Below are positions 1-6,730 of a stretch of DNA of 20,498 bases, in pieces; within the stretch, counting starts at the first letter, position 1, and every line of letters starts with the position of its first letter. A model generated the notes under the pieces. It ran no database searches. It saw only the letters and a program-made list of their open reading frames with translations, and had not been told where the DNA came from. A program made the position numbers and the translations under genes. This DNA is from Pseudomonadota bacterium (lineage in GTDB: Bacteria > Pseudomonadota > Alphaproteobacteria > Rhizobiales > Xanthobacteraceae). The stretch is taken from the NCBI GenBank assembly GCA_023442085.1, contig JAEZMT010000306.1:1-20498 (forward strand). Direction: 5' to 3'.

Positions 1-239
1 GCTATCGCAAGCTCACCACCCAGATCAACATTGATGGCGACGAATACCTGCACACCGACTTCGCCTTCGGTACCCGCGATGGCCTCATCCCGAACGTGAC
101 GCGCGTGGCGGACGCGGCCGAAGTCCATGCGCGCGGGCTCAATGCGCCCTTCGCGCTCATCGGCTTCGACTTCGCTCTGGTGCCCGATGTCGAGGGGGCC
201 GTGACCACCGAGATCAACCGCCCGCGCGCGGCGGCCTAA
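1..239 (+). CDS. catA: Catechol 1,2-dioxygenase, C-terminal part (5' end outside window)
   Basis: This is the last 78 codons of an intradiol ring-cleavage dioxygenase; the gene starts before the window. The family cleaves catechol to cis,cis-muconate in the cytoplasm using non-haem Fe(III), the entry step of the catechol branch of the beta-ketoadipate pathway. The visible part carries the conserved C-terminal block YRKLTTQINIDGDEYL followed by DFAFGTRDGLIP, then a late FDFALV strand, and ends in a TEINRPRAAA tail that resembles Acinetobacter-type CatA. The iron-binding Tyr/His residues lie upstream and cannot be checked. The gene converges on a LysR gene, with two strong hairpins in the 71-bp gap. 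A hydroxyquinol or chlorocatechol dioxygenase is a less likely alternative. Confidence 0.85.
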   Translation, partial: YRKLTTQINIDGDEYLHTDFAFGTRDGLIPNVTRVADAAEVHARGLNAPFALIGFDFALVPDVEGAVTTEINRPRAAA

Positions 240-252
240 AGCGGCGGGCGCA

Positions 253-285
253 CGGTTCCTTCCTCGGGCGGCGGGAAAGGAACCG
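253..285. terminator. Hairpin just downstream of catA
   Basis: A 9-bp perfect inverted repeat, CGGTTCCTT (253-261) with AAGGAACCG (277-285), starts 13 nt after the catA stop. There is no clear T-run, so intrinsic termination is inferred from position and stem strength only. Confidence 0.45.
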
Positions 286-287
286 AG

Positions 288-323
288 GGGCAAGGCGGGA
301 GCGCGCATGCTCACGCCTTGCCC
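288..323. terminator. Hairpin overlapping the LysR stop codon
   Basis: A 10-bp perfect inverted repeat, GGGCAAGGCG (288-297) with CGCCTTGCCC (314-323), extendable by one G-C pair, spans the stop codon of the minus-strand LysR gene (311-313). It lies between two convergent genes and could serve as a bidirectional terminator. It lacks an obvious T-run on either side. Confidence 0.45.
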
Positions 324-1213
324 CCGGCGATCCTCTTGCCCAAAGCAACGAAGTTCGACAGCACCGCGCTCTGCTCAAAGCGGCGGTAGTTGAAAGACAG
401 GCTGGTGCCGGGGTTGTGGCCCTCATAGCCCCTGAACACGACGCCGGGGCGTGCGCCTTCCGCCACCGATCTCGGCACGAGGCCGATGCCCACCCCGATG
501 GAGATGAGGCTGATGGCCGTCTGATAGTCCTGCGCCATGACCTGCTCGGCCGGGATGAAGCCGGCATGGGCGCAGGTGTCGAGCACGAGATCGGCAAAGC
601 TCGGCCGCGGCTGGCGCGGATAGAGCACGAAGGTTTCGTGCCTGAGTTCGGCGAGATGGAACGGCCGCTCGCGGCCATCGTCCGGCAGCGCGAGGATGAG
701 GTCTTCCTGCGTGATCGTCTCGCTCTTCAGGTCGTCGTCCACCAGCTTCGGCCGGGCAACGGCGAGGTCGATTTCCCGGTGCAGCACCGCGCGGCGCAGC
801 TCCGCATTGTTCATGGCGGACAGCGCCAGTTCCACATTGGGATAGGTGGCGCGGAAGGCACGGACGATGCGCGGGAACACGCCGTAGGTGGCGGTGCCCA
901 CGAAGCCGATGCGAAGCCAGCCGGATCGGCCCTCGCCGGCGCGCTGCACCTCCTCCTCCGTATGCTCCACCAGCGCCAGGATCTCGCGGGCGCGGGCCAG
1001 CATCAGCTCGCCGGCATGGGTGAGGCGGATCTGGCTTCGGCTACGGTCGAACAGCTCGGCTCCGACGTCCTGTTCGAGCTGCGCAATGCGCCGGCTGAGC
1101 GGCGGCTGCGCGATGTTGAGCCGCGCCGCGGCCCGGCTGAAATTCAGCTCTTCGGCCGCCGCGACGAAATACCAGAGGCGCTTGAAGTCGAGGCTCTTGG
1201 CAAGGGAGGCCAC
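311..1213 (-). CDS. LysR-family regulator, CatR/BenM-like
   Basis: A LysR-type transcription factor of about 300 aa. The N-terminal winged helix is typical (DFKRLWYFVAAAEELNFSRA, then LNIAQPPLSRRIAQLEQDVG, LFDRSRSQIRLTHAG), followed by a periplasmic-binding-like effector domain. This subgroup (CatR, BenM, CatM) senses cis,cis-muconate or related acids and controls catechol and benzoate genes. The tail-to-tail position beside catA fits that role. I chose the GTG at 1213, which puts the helix-turn-helix about ten residues in, as usual for LysR; GGATGGA lies just upstream. An in-frame ATG at 1276 would add 21 residues with no ribosome binding site. Upstream on the same strand are a tiny ORF and a sigma-54 promoter that may read into this gene. 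The exact effector is unproven. Confidence 0.88.
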   Translation of the reverse strand: MASLAKSLDFKRLWYFVAAAEELNFSRAAARLNIAQPPLSRRIAQLEQDVGAELFDRSRSQIRLTHAGELMLARAREILALVEHTEEEVQRAGEGRSGWLRIGFVGTATYGVFPRIVRAFRATYPNVELALSAMNNAELRRAVLHREIDLAVARPKLVDDDLKSETITQEDLILALPDDGRERPFHLAELRHETFVLYPRQPRPSFADLVLDTCAHAGFIPAEQVMAQDYQTAISLISIGVGIGLVPRSVAEGARPGVVFRGYEGHNPGTSLSFNYRRFEQSAVLSNFVALGKRIAGGKA

Positions 1214-1361
1214 TGATTTCCATCCGCAAAATGAAGATACGGGGCGCTGCCTCCGGCCGGACGAGCGAAGGTCCATCGCGCGACGGGGGAAACAGGAGGC
1301 CGGCAGCGGCCGGCGCGCCGGGACTAGCCGGCGTGGTGCGCGCGCGGGATTGGCGCTGGAG

Positions 1362-1388
1362 CCCGCGGCGCGTGCGCCGGGGCGCGGG
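1362..1388 (-). terminator. GC-rich hairpin directly after the 17-codon ORF
   Basis: CCCGCG (1362-1367) pairs with CGCGGG (1383-1388) around a GC-rich interior that can pair further. It begins 1 nt past the stop of the minus-strand tiny ORF and precedes the LysR gene. It could be a terminator or attenuator; no T-run is present. Confidence 0.35.
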
Positions 1389-1389
1389 A

Positions 1390-1443
1390 CTACCGGGTGT
1401 GCTGCCGGTCGTACGGATCGCTCTTCAGGGCCTGCTTGCTCAT
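1390..1443 (-). CDS. Tiny 17-aa ORF behind a sigma-54 promoter
   Basis: The ORF reads MSKQALKSDPYDRQHTR and stops at TAG. I do not recognise it. Support comes from context. It has a strong Shine-Dalgarno (GGAGG, 6 nt before ATG), a sigma-54 type promoter about 70 nt upstream with the right orientation, an 18-bp palindrome in its leader, and a GC-rich hairpin immediately after the stop. It is hydrophilic, with no membrane segment and no run of one amino acid that would suggest classical attenuation. It may be a leader peptide for the downstream LysR gene, a real microprotein, or the surviving start of a catabolic gene whose remainder was deleted. Confidence 0.4.
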   Translation of the reverse strand: MSKQALKSDPYDRQHTR

Positions 1444-1456
1444 GAAACTCCTCCCC

Positions 1457-1474
1457 GCCTCAATTCATTGAGGC
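1457..1474. promoter_or_regulatory. 18-bp palindrome in the tiny-ORF leader
   Basis: GCCTCAATTCATTGAGGC is an inverted repeat with 8-bp arms and a 2-nt centre. It sits between the predicted sigma-54 start site (about 1515) and the ribosome binding site (1448-1456) of the tiny ORF. It could be an operator for a repressor or a leader RNA hairpin. The binding protein is unknown. Confidence 0.45.
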
Positions 1475-1525
1475 TCTTTGGAATGCGCGGCCGATCGCGG
1501 CCCGATCCCGTTTGGAGGCTTTCTA

Positions 1526-1541
1526 AGCATCTTCGGTGCCA
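1526..1541 (-). promoter_or_regulatory. Sigma-54 (-24/-12) promoter
   Basis: On the minus strand the sequence is TGGCACCGAAGATGCT. Compared with the RpoN consensus TGGCACG-N4-TTGCW it keeps the invariant GG and GC with exact 10-nt spacing, the full TGGCAC block and the final W. It differs at one T of TTGC and at the G after TGGCAC. The predicted start is about position 1515. It is the only such match I found by eye, and it lies in the regulatory gap of a sigma-54 activator gene transcribed the other way. Confidence 0.65.
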
Positions 1542-1667
1542 ACTCAGGATCTGCCCTGAACCCGAGGCGATCCGGCGATGCGCGCGCGCCGGTCGGCCGG
1601 CGGGTCGGAGGGCAACTGCCGGATTTCAGCAAGCCGGTCTTTTCGGGTGTCTGCTTTCATGGAAAAG

Positions 1668-1696
1668 CTTGCGATCAAACAAGAACCGGTCGCAAG
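1668..1696. promoter_or_regulatory. Inverted repeat, possible activator UAS and leader hairpin
   Basis: CTTGCGA (1668-1674) and TCGCAAG (1690-1696) form a perfect 7-bp inverted repeat with a 15-nt spacer. The left arm runs into GATCAAA, which on the minus strand reads TTTGATCGCAAG and contains the TTGATC half-site known from DmpR/XylR enhancer sites. The centre is about 167 bp upstream of the predicted sigma-54 start, a normal enhancer distance. The right arm also touches the ribosome binding site of the regulator gene, so autoregulation or RNA-level masking is possible. Confidence 0.4.
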
Positions 1697-1704
1697 GGGG
1701 AGTG

Positions 1705-3426
1705 ATGAACGCCAAGACGCAGCACGGGAGCAGCACAGCCGAGCAAGGCTATGCGGGCTGGATCGACCGCGCGTTGGCCGAGCATGTCCGCTTTGCGCCC
1801 GACGTGGGACAGATCGCATTGTTCGGCCAGAGGATGCTGTTGCTCCACGCCTCCTCCTTCACTGCGCTGCGGCGGGAACTGGTGGAGCGGCTCGGCATTC
1901 CGCAGGCTCGCGAAATCATGACCCGCCTCGGCTACCAGCAGGGCTATGACGACGGCGTGCGGGTGCTCGAGAGCGCGGGCGACCACCCCATCGAGGAACT
2001 GCTCTCCATGGGTCCGCGTCTGCGCGCGATGGAGGGTTTCGTCGTCAACAGGCCCATCGACGGCATGACCTGCGACGTGGAGCGCGGCACCTTTTGGGGC
2101 GACTATCTGTGGACCTTCTCCATGGAGGCCGAAGCCCATCTGGAGCACCTCGGGCTCAGCGGAGCGCCGGCCTGCTGGATGATCGTGGGCTATGCCAGCG
2201 GCTACTGCACGGCCATCACAGGCATGCCCATCCTGTGGCGGGAGATCGAATGCTGCGCCATGGGGCATTCGCACTGCCGGGTCATCGGCCGGCCGCTGGC
2301 GGAGTGGAGCGACCTCTCCGAGGACGACACCAGTTATCTCCACGCCGAGACATTTGTCGGCCTCCCCAAGAGCGATGCGCCGGGACCGGGCGCGAAGCCG
2401 TCGGCCCTTGGCAACATGGTGGGTGTCTCCGCCGGCTTCAACGCGGTGGCGGGGCTGGTTCGGCGCGTCGCGCCCACCGACAGCACGGTTCTGTTCCTCG
2501 GTGAGAGCGGCGTGGGCAAGGAGCGCTTCGCCAAGGCGCTCCACTCCATCAGCGCGCGCGCCGACAAGCCCTTCGTCGCCATCAACTGCGCGGCCATTCC
2601 CGACGAGCTGGTGGAATCCGAGCTGTTCGGCGTGGAGAAGGGCGCCTTCACCGGCGCCGACCGCTCGCGGCCTGGGCGGTTCGAGCGAGCGGATGGCGGC
2701 ATTCTGTTCCTCGACGAGATCGCGACCCTGCCGCTCCCCTCCCAAGGCAAGCTGCTGCGGGCGCTCCAGGAGAGGGAGATCGAGCGCGTGGGCGATTCCC
2801 GCGTGCGCAAGGTGGATGTGCGCATCATCGCCGCGGCCAACCGCGACCTGCGGCAGGAGGTGGAGGCGGGCCGCTTCCGCGAAGACCTGTTCTACCGGCT
2901 GAACGTCTTCCCCGTGACGATCCCGCCGCTGCGCGACCGGCGCAGCGACATTCCCCTTCTCGTCTCCCTGTTCCTCCAGCAATGCAGCACACGCTTCGGC
3001 AAGACGGTGGCCGGCCTCACCCGCCATGCCCACGAGGCGCTGTGGAACTACGACTGGCCAGGCAATGTGCGCGAGCTGGAGAACATGATCGAGCGCGCCG
3101 TCATTCTCTGCGACGAGGGCGGCAGCATCGACATCCAGCACCTGTTTGCGGGTGGGGAGAAGATCAATACCCGGCTCTTCGGCATCGATGCATCCGGCCG
3201 TCTCGAACAAGCCGGGAGGAATGCCCCCGGCGAAACTCCTGCCGACGATCCGATGGACAGCCTGCTGGACGACATGACCTCCTTCAAGGACTTGGAAGAG
3301 GCCCTCCTCAAGCGCGCCTTGCGCCGCTGCAAAGGCAATGCCTCTGCCGCGGCCCGGATGCTGAAGATGGGACGCGGCCAGTTCGAATACCGCATCCGCA
3401 AAGCGATGGACCGCACGGCAGAGTGA
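1705..3426 (+). CDS. Sigma-54 activator with aromatic-sensing domain, MopR/DmpR/XylR type
   Basis: A 573-aa NtrC-family enhancer-binding protein. Residues about 15-200 are the XylR_N and V4R sensor region. Cys157, Glu180, Cys183 and Cys191 match the spacing of the zinc site of MopR (23, 3 and 8 residues apart), and Trp136 matches its pocket Trp. The AAA+ domain has Walker A GESGVGK (266-272), the sigma-54 contact loop GAFTGA (313-318) and Walker B LFLDE (334-338). A Fis-type helix-turn-helix closes the protein (about 530-573). The ATG at 1705 is preceded by AAGGGGG; the frame stays open further upstream, but that stretch is not protein-like. The MopR phenol-binding His (in LHxLEG) is replaced here by Arg107 (LRAMEG), so the ligand may not be phenol. 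It is divergent from a sigma-54 promoter at 1526-1541. Confidence 0.93.
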   Translation: MNAKTQHGSSTAEQGYAGWIDRALAEHVRFAPDVGQIALFGQRMLLLHASSFTALRRELVERLGIPQAREIMTRLGYQQGYDDGVRVLESAGDHPIEELLSMGPRLRAMEGFVVNRPIDGMTCDVERGTFWGDYLWTFSMEAEAHLEHLGLSGAPACWMIVGYASGYCTAITGMPILWREIECCAMGHSHCRVIGRPLAEWSDLSEDDTSYLHAETFVGLPKSDAPGPGAKPSALGNMVGVSAGFNAVAGLVRRVAPTDSTVLFLGESGVGKERFAKALHSISARADKPFVAINCAAIPDELVESELFGVEKGAFTGADRSRPGRFERADGGILFLDEIATLPLPSQGKLLRALQEREIERVGDSRVRKVDVRIIAAANRDLRQEVEAGRFREDLFYRLNVFPVTIPPLRDRRSDIPLLVSLFLQQCSTRFGKTVAGLTRHAHEALWNYDWPGNVRELENMIERAVILCDEGGSIDIQHLFAGGEKINTRLFGIDASGRLEQAGRNAPGETPADDPMDSLLDDMTSFKDLEEALLKRALRRCKGNASAAARMLKMGRGQFEYRIRKAMDRTAE

Positions 3427-3527
3427 CGCGCGCCGGCTCGGTCGTGCGGAGGCTTTCCACGACGCCCCCGCCGCGCCATAGCGTTGGCATCTGGAGTTTG
3501 AATGGAACCGAACCTTCGGCGATGCCT

Positions 3528-3553
3528 TCGGACTGCCGCCGTCGGGCAGCCGA
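3528..3553. terminator. Hairpin between convergent genes
   Basis: In the 181-bp gap between the sigma-54 activator (+) and the EamA permease (-), TCGG-A-CTGCC (3528-3537) can pair with GGCAGCCGA (3545-3553), leaving one bulged A. No T-run follows. This is the best terminator candidate in a gap that otherwise shows no gene. Confidence 0.3.
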
Positions 3554-3607
3554 CCAAGCCGCCTCCCATACCCGGCGCAGGATCTGAGCAGCGAGTCCGC
3601 AGATTGC

Positions 3608-4654
3608 TTACGTGCCGTGCCCGTGCCTGTGGTGGATGTCCGGGTAATGCGGATGCCGGTGCACCATCGGCGCGTGCCGGTGCCAGTGGCTGTGCGGCTC
3701 GCCGGAGGGTGTATCCGCATCTTGGGCGTGCTGGTGGTGCGCGTCGTGGCGGTGGCGGTGCTCGTGCTCCAGCGCCTCATGTGCGTGCTCGTGCTCATGC
3801 TGCTCCGAGAGGTGCAGCCAAAGGCCGCGCGCCATGAGTAGACCCGCGATCACGAGCTGAAACGTAATGGCCTCGCCGATGAGGGCAATGGAGAGGACGG
3901 CCCCAACGAAGGGCGCGAGCGAGAAATAGGCGCCGGTGCGCGCGGTGCCGAGATGGCGGAGCGCGAGCACGAAAAGGGCGAAGCTGACGCCATAGCCGAA
4001 GAAGCCGACCACGGCAGCCGCGGCGATGGCCGCGTCCGAAGGGAAGGCCGCCCCATGGCCGAGGGCGATCACGAGATTGATGGTTCCGGCGATCAGGCCC
4101 TTCAGCATGGCGATCTGCACGGGATCGGCAGACGAGAGCTTCCGGGTCAGGTTGTTGTCGACGCCCCAGCACAGGCACGCCCCCGCGATCAGCGCGGCAC
4201 CGACGTCGAGCGTCGCCCGGCCCTGCCATGACAACAGCGCAGCCCCGGCGAGGATCGCGAGCGCGCCCAGAAGGAGGCGCGTGTCTACATTCTCGCGGAA
4301 AGCGATCCAGGCGATAGCCATGGTCGCCACACCTTCCAGATTGAGCAGGAGGGACGCGCTCGCACCATCGGTCCGGGCAAGGCCGAACATGAGCAGCAGC
4401 GGGCCGAGGACGCCGCCGGCGAGGATCACCAGCGCGAGCCATAGCACGTCGCTCCTTCGCAGCGGCGCTTCCACCGCCGGCAGCCGGAGCGCTGCCCGGC
4501 ACAGGTGGACGGCCGCGAGGCCCGCACCTGCCCCGAGATAGAGCACGCCGGCCATCATCCACGAGTCGATGGCGCCGAGAAGCAGCTTGGCGAGCGGCGT
4601 GCTCGCGCCGAACAGTCCAGCCGAGATGAGGGCCAAAGCGACACCAAGCTTCAC
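3608..4654 (-). CDS. DMT/EamA-family permease with His-rich C-terminal tail
   Basis: A 348-aa inner-membrane transporter of the drug/metabolite superfamily, with two EamA repeats (about 1-135 and 145-280) giving roughly ten membrane helices. The start is a GTG at 4654 with GGATGGGG upstream. After the last helix (LLMARGLWLHLSEQ) comes a tail of about 65 residues holding some 23 histidines in runs such as HEHEHAHE, HEHRHRHDAHHQH and HSHWHRH, predicted cytoplasmic. Such a tail is expected to bind divalent metal (Ni, Co, Zn or Cu). The gene is last in the metal-resistance run, 36 nt after a small membrane peptide gene. Metal or metal-chelate export is inferred from tail and context; the EamA family itself moves many substrates. 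Confidence 0.85.
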   Translation of the reverse strand: MKLGVALALISAGLFGASTPLAKLLLGAIDSWMMAGVLYLGAGAGLAAVHLCRAALRLPAVEAPLRRSDVLWLALVILAGGVLGPLLLMFGLARTDGASASLLLNLEGVATMAIAWIAFRENVDTRLLLGALAILAGAALLSWQGRATLDVGAALIAGACLCWGVDNNLTRKLSSADPVQIAMLKGLIAGTINLVIALGHGAAFPSDAAIAAAAVVGFFGYGVSFALFVLALRHLGTARTGAYFSLAPFVGAVLSIALIGEAITFQLVIAGLLMARGLWLHLSEQHEHEHAHEALEHEHRHRHDAHHQHAQDADTPSGEPHSHWHRHAPMVHRHPHYPDIHHRHGHGT

Positions 4655-4690
4655 AATTCGACCCCATCCTATTCGGGCAGTTCTTAGTCT

Positions 4691-4807
4691 TCAGCGCCCG
4701 CGATACTGGATGAGCGCGGCGATGCCGAGCACGACAAGGGCCAGGATGAGGAGGCCGAAGAGCCACATCCCCCACATGCCGCCGCTCATCATCTGATCGT
4801 AGCGCAT
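4691..4807 (-). CDS. 38-aa Met-rich single-span membrane peptide
   Basis: A short gene with a good ribosome binding site (AGGAGAG before ATG at 4807), 21 nt after the multicopper oxidase stop and 36 nt before the EamA gene. The product starts MRYDQMMSGGMWGMWLFG, runs into one hydrophobic helix (LLILALVVLGIAALI) and ends QYRGR. The N-terminal Met, Trp and Gly cluster is the kind of sequence seen in copper-handling proteins and in small membrane peptides encoded next to multicopper oxidases. It probably sits in the inner membrane with the basic end inside. It may help deliver or sense copper, or assist the oxidase or pump; this is inference. No named family is recognised. Confidence 0.7.
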   Translation of the reverse strand: MRYDQMMSGGMWGMWLFGLLILALVVLGIAALIQYRGR

Positions 4808-4828
4808 GGCGGTCTCTCCTCTGCGGGA

Positions 4829-6286
4829 TCAGGCAACCTTCACCACCGCCATCATGCCTGTGGCCATGTGGTAGAGGTGATGGCAATGAAGGAACCACTC
4901 GCCCTTCGGACCGGCATCGAAGGCGATGGTGACGGGCATATGCGGGGGCACCATCACCGTGTCGCGCACCGCCCCGGGGAAGCGCTTCCCACCTATGCCG
5001 ACCACCTGGAAATGATGACCGTGCAGGTGCATGGGATGGCTCATGCCGGTGGGGTTCATGAAGGTCATCTCCACCCGCTCTCCGGGGCTCACAACAAAGG
5101 GCTCGGCCTCGGCATGGGTCCGCCCGTTGATGGTCCAGCGGTAGCCGGCCTCTTCTCCGAGCATGATCGGAAAGACCTTGTCGGCCCTCCGCCGCGCGAG
5201 CGGTTTGCGGGCGGAAAGGCGCGCCTCGAAGTCGAGATCGATAAGCCCCTGCAGAAGCTCGGCGGCCTCGGGGATGCGCGGGACGGATGCGCCGACGGTC
5301 GCAAGGACGAGACCAGTCCGGCGCGGCGAGCCCTCCACCTGTGCCAGCACGGGGAAGGCGCCGCCACTGGCCGGGATGTCCACCATCAAGTCCATGCGCT
5401 GGCCCTGCGCCAGCGGAAAGGCTTCCGCCAGAAGAGGCGCGCAGGGCACGCCATCGACCGCGATGCAGCGCGGCGAGAGGCCCGGTGCAGAGATGAAGAA
5501 GGCGGTGGCGGTGCCGCCGTTGATGATGCGCAGCCGAACCCGTCCGCCCTTTTCCACCCGCACCACTTCGGGATCACCGAGGGTGCGGCGGTTGGCGAGG
5601 AAGGCGTCGTAGGCCACATCATTGGCGTGGCTCATCATCCCGCCGCCCATGCCGCCCATGCCGTGCCCGGAATGGTTCATGCCCGGCATGGCGATCCCGG
5701 ACATGCCGTGCATGGTCCCGCCCATGCCGTGGCTGCCGTGGGTGCTGCTCCCGCCGAGACCGGCGAGGATCTCCTGCGGGCTGCGGAAGGAGAAGTCGTG
5801 CAGCATCACCACCACGTCCTGCACGTCCCCGGCGTCCGCCTCGCGGGTGACGAGGGGAGCGGCGAGCAGTTGCTGTTCGCTCAGGGTGTGGGAATGCATC
5901 CAGTGGGTGCCGGGCGTGAGCAGGAAATCCACCTGGTCCGTCCCGCCGGGCGCCAGCTCGCCACCGTCGGGGCGCGCCCGGTCCTGGTCCGGCGGAGCGA
6001 AGATCTGGCCGTGCCAGTGCATCACCGCCGGGGTGTCTGAGGCGTTGAGCACGGCGCCGGAGAGGCGGTCGCCCTCTTTGGCGAAGATGCCCTCGCCGGC
6101 CGGACCCTTCACCGCGAAGACCTTGGCGGCCTTGCCGTTCACGTCGAGGGTGACGCTCTCAACGGCGAGGAGCGGGGCGGCGAAGGCGCGGTTCCATCCG
6201 CCGGAAACAGCGAGCGCGCCAGCGGCGGCACCGCCCGCGAGGAAGGCGCGGCGGGAGAGGCTGGGAATTGGCATTGGTCGGGTCAT
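4829..6286 (-). CDS. Tat-exported multicopper oxidase (CopA/CueO/laccase-like)
   Basis: A 485-aa periplasmic multicopper oxidase that would oxidise Cu(I) or another substrate with reduction of O2 to water. The N-terminus has a Tat signal (SRRAFLAGGAAAGALAVSGG). All four copper-ligand motifs are present: HWHG (90-93), HSH (131-133), HPMHLHGH (417-424) and HCHHLYHMATGM (from 467). A Met/His-rich segment at about 183-220 (HGMGG, MHGM, MPGMNHSGHGMGG repeats) resembles the copper-binding regions of CopA and CueO. I chose the ATG at 6286, preceded by GAGAGG and placing the twin arginines 12 residues in; the ATG at 6337 lacks a ribosome binding site. Its place between an RND pump and metal-binding membrane proteins supports copper detoxification. 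Confidence 0.92.
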   Translation of the reverse strand: MTRPMPIPSLSRRAFLAGGAAAGALAVSGGWNRAFAAPLLAVESVTLDVNGKAAKVFAVKGPAGEGIFAKEGDRLSGAVLNASDTPAVMHWHGQIFAPPDQDRARPDGGELAPGGTDQVDFLLTPGTHWMHSHTLSEQQLLAAPLVTREADAGDVQDVVVMLHDFSFRSPQEILAGLGGSSTHGSHGMGGTMHGMSGIAMPGMNHSGHGMGGMGGGMMSHANDVAYDAFLANRRTLGDPEVVRVEKGGRVRLRIINGGTATAFFISAPGLSPRCIAVDGVPCAPLLAEAFPLAQGQRMDLMVDIPASGGAFPVLAQVEGSPRRTGLVLATVGASVPRIPEAAELLQGLIDLDFEARLSARKPLARRRADKVFPIMLGEEAGYRWTINGRTHAEAEPFVVSPGERVEMTFMNPTGMSHPMHLHGHHFQVVGIGGKRFPGAVRDTVMVPPHMPVTIAFDAGPKGEWFLHCHHLYHMATGMMAVVKVA

Positions 6287-6344
6287 GGTGGGCCTCTCGG
6301 AGACATCGCCGGGCAGACGAGGCGAGGCGGGCATCATGTGGGTT

Positions 6345-6719
6345 TCAGTATTTGGCCTGAGCGGAGGAGCCGTCCGGAGCCGTGATCTGGACGGCGCCCT
6401 TCACCCCCTTGGGAATGGCCACGGCAGCGGTGCCGGCAAGCCGGTTGCCTCCAGCAGGAGACAGGGGAAAGCGCTGGGCCTTGCCCTCCACGACGAGGAT
6501 CGCGTTCGCCTTGAAGCCCTCCGCCGTGACGGGCTGGTCGGATCCATCACTGAGATAGAGCGCGACGGCGGGCGTGCCGTCGGCCACCAGTTCCGCGTGA
6601 TAGTGGCCGGCATCCACCCGCACACCGCCATTGGCGCCGGTGCCGGGCTCGTGCGCGAGCAGCGGCGTGGCCGAGAGGGTGACAGCGAGGAGGGCGGGAA
6701 AGAGGCGGCGGAAAATCAT
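6345..6719 (-). CDS. Small secreted protein of the metal-efflux cluster
   Basis: A 124-aa protein with a clear Sec signal peptide (MIFRRLFPALLAVTLSATPLLA, cleavage near residue 22). The mature part begins HEPGTGANGGVRVDAGHYHAELV, followed by a compact beta-rich domain of about 100 residues. Proteins with this start are common beside CzcA/CusA-type pumps, where they are annotated as hypothetical. The His and acidic residues near the mature N-terminus could bind metal. It begins 11 nt after the pump gene and so is almost certainly cotranscribed. A role as a periplasmic metal-binding or accessory protein is inferred from context only. Confidence 0.75.
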   Translation of the reverse strand: MIFRRLFPALLAVTLSATPLLAHEPGTGANGGVRVDAGHYHAELVADGTPAVALYLSDGSDQPVTAEGFKANAILVVEGKAQRFPLSPAGGNRLAGTAAVAIPKGVKGAVQITAPDGSSAQAKY

Positions 6720-6730
6720 GGCAGGCTCCG

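Noticed and set aside
1231..1704. In-frame upstream extension of the sigma-54 activator
   Set aside because: The extension is Arg/Gly-rich and unlike XylR_N; the ATG at 1705 has a proper ribosome binding site and gives numbering almost identical to MopR.
1478..1705. A 75-codon plus-strand ORF (TTG start) whose stop overlaps the activator's ATG, suggesting translational coupling
   Set aside because: It has no ribosome binding site or domain, runs through the sigma-54 promoter and inverted repeat, and its composition looks like chance GC-rich reading.
1675..3798. Very long minus-strand open frame (707 codons) opposite the activator gene
   Set aside because: It is a shadow of the real gene caused by high GC third positions; the opposite strand has full domain motifs.
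3617..3841. Val/Arg-rich plus-strand frame over the His-rich tail of the EamA permease, considered as a repeat element
   Set aside because: The pattern is simply the complement of repeated His codons (CAC/CAT) in the tail.
4868..6040. Long plus-strand His-rich open frame opposite the multicopper oxidase
   Set aside because: Its His and Met content mirrors the oxidase's copper motifs on the other strand; no start signal or domain.
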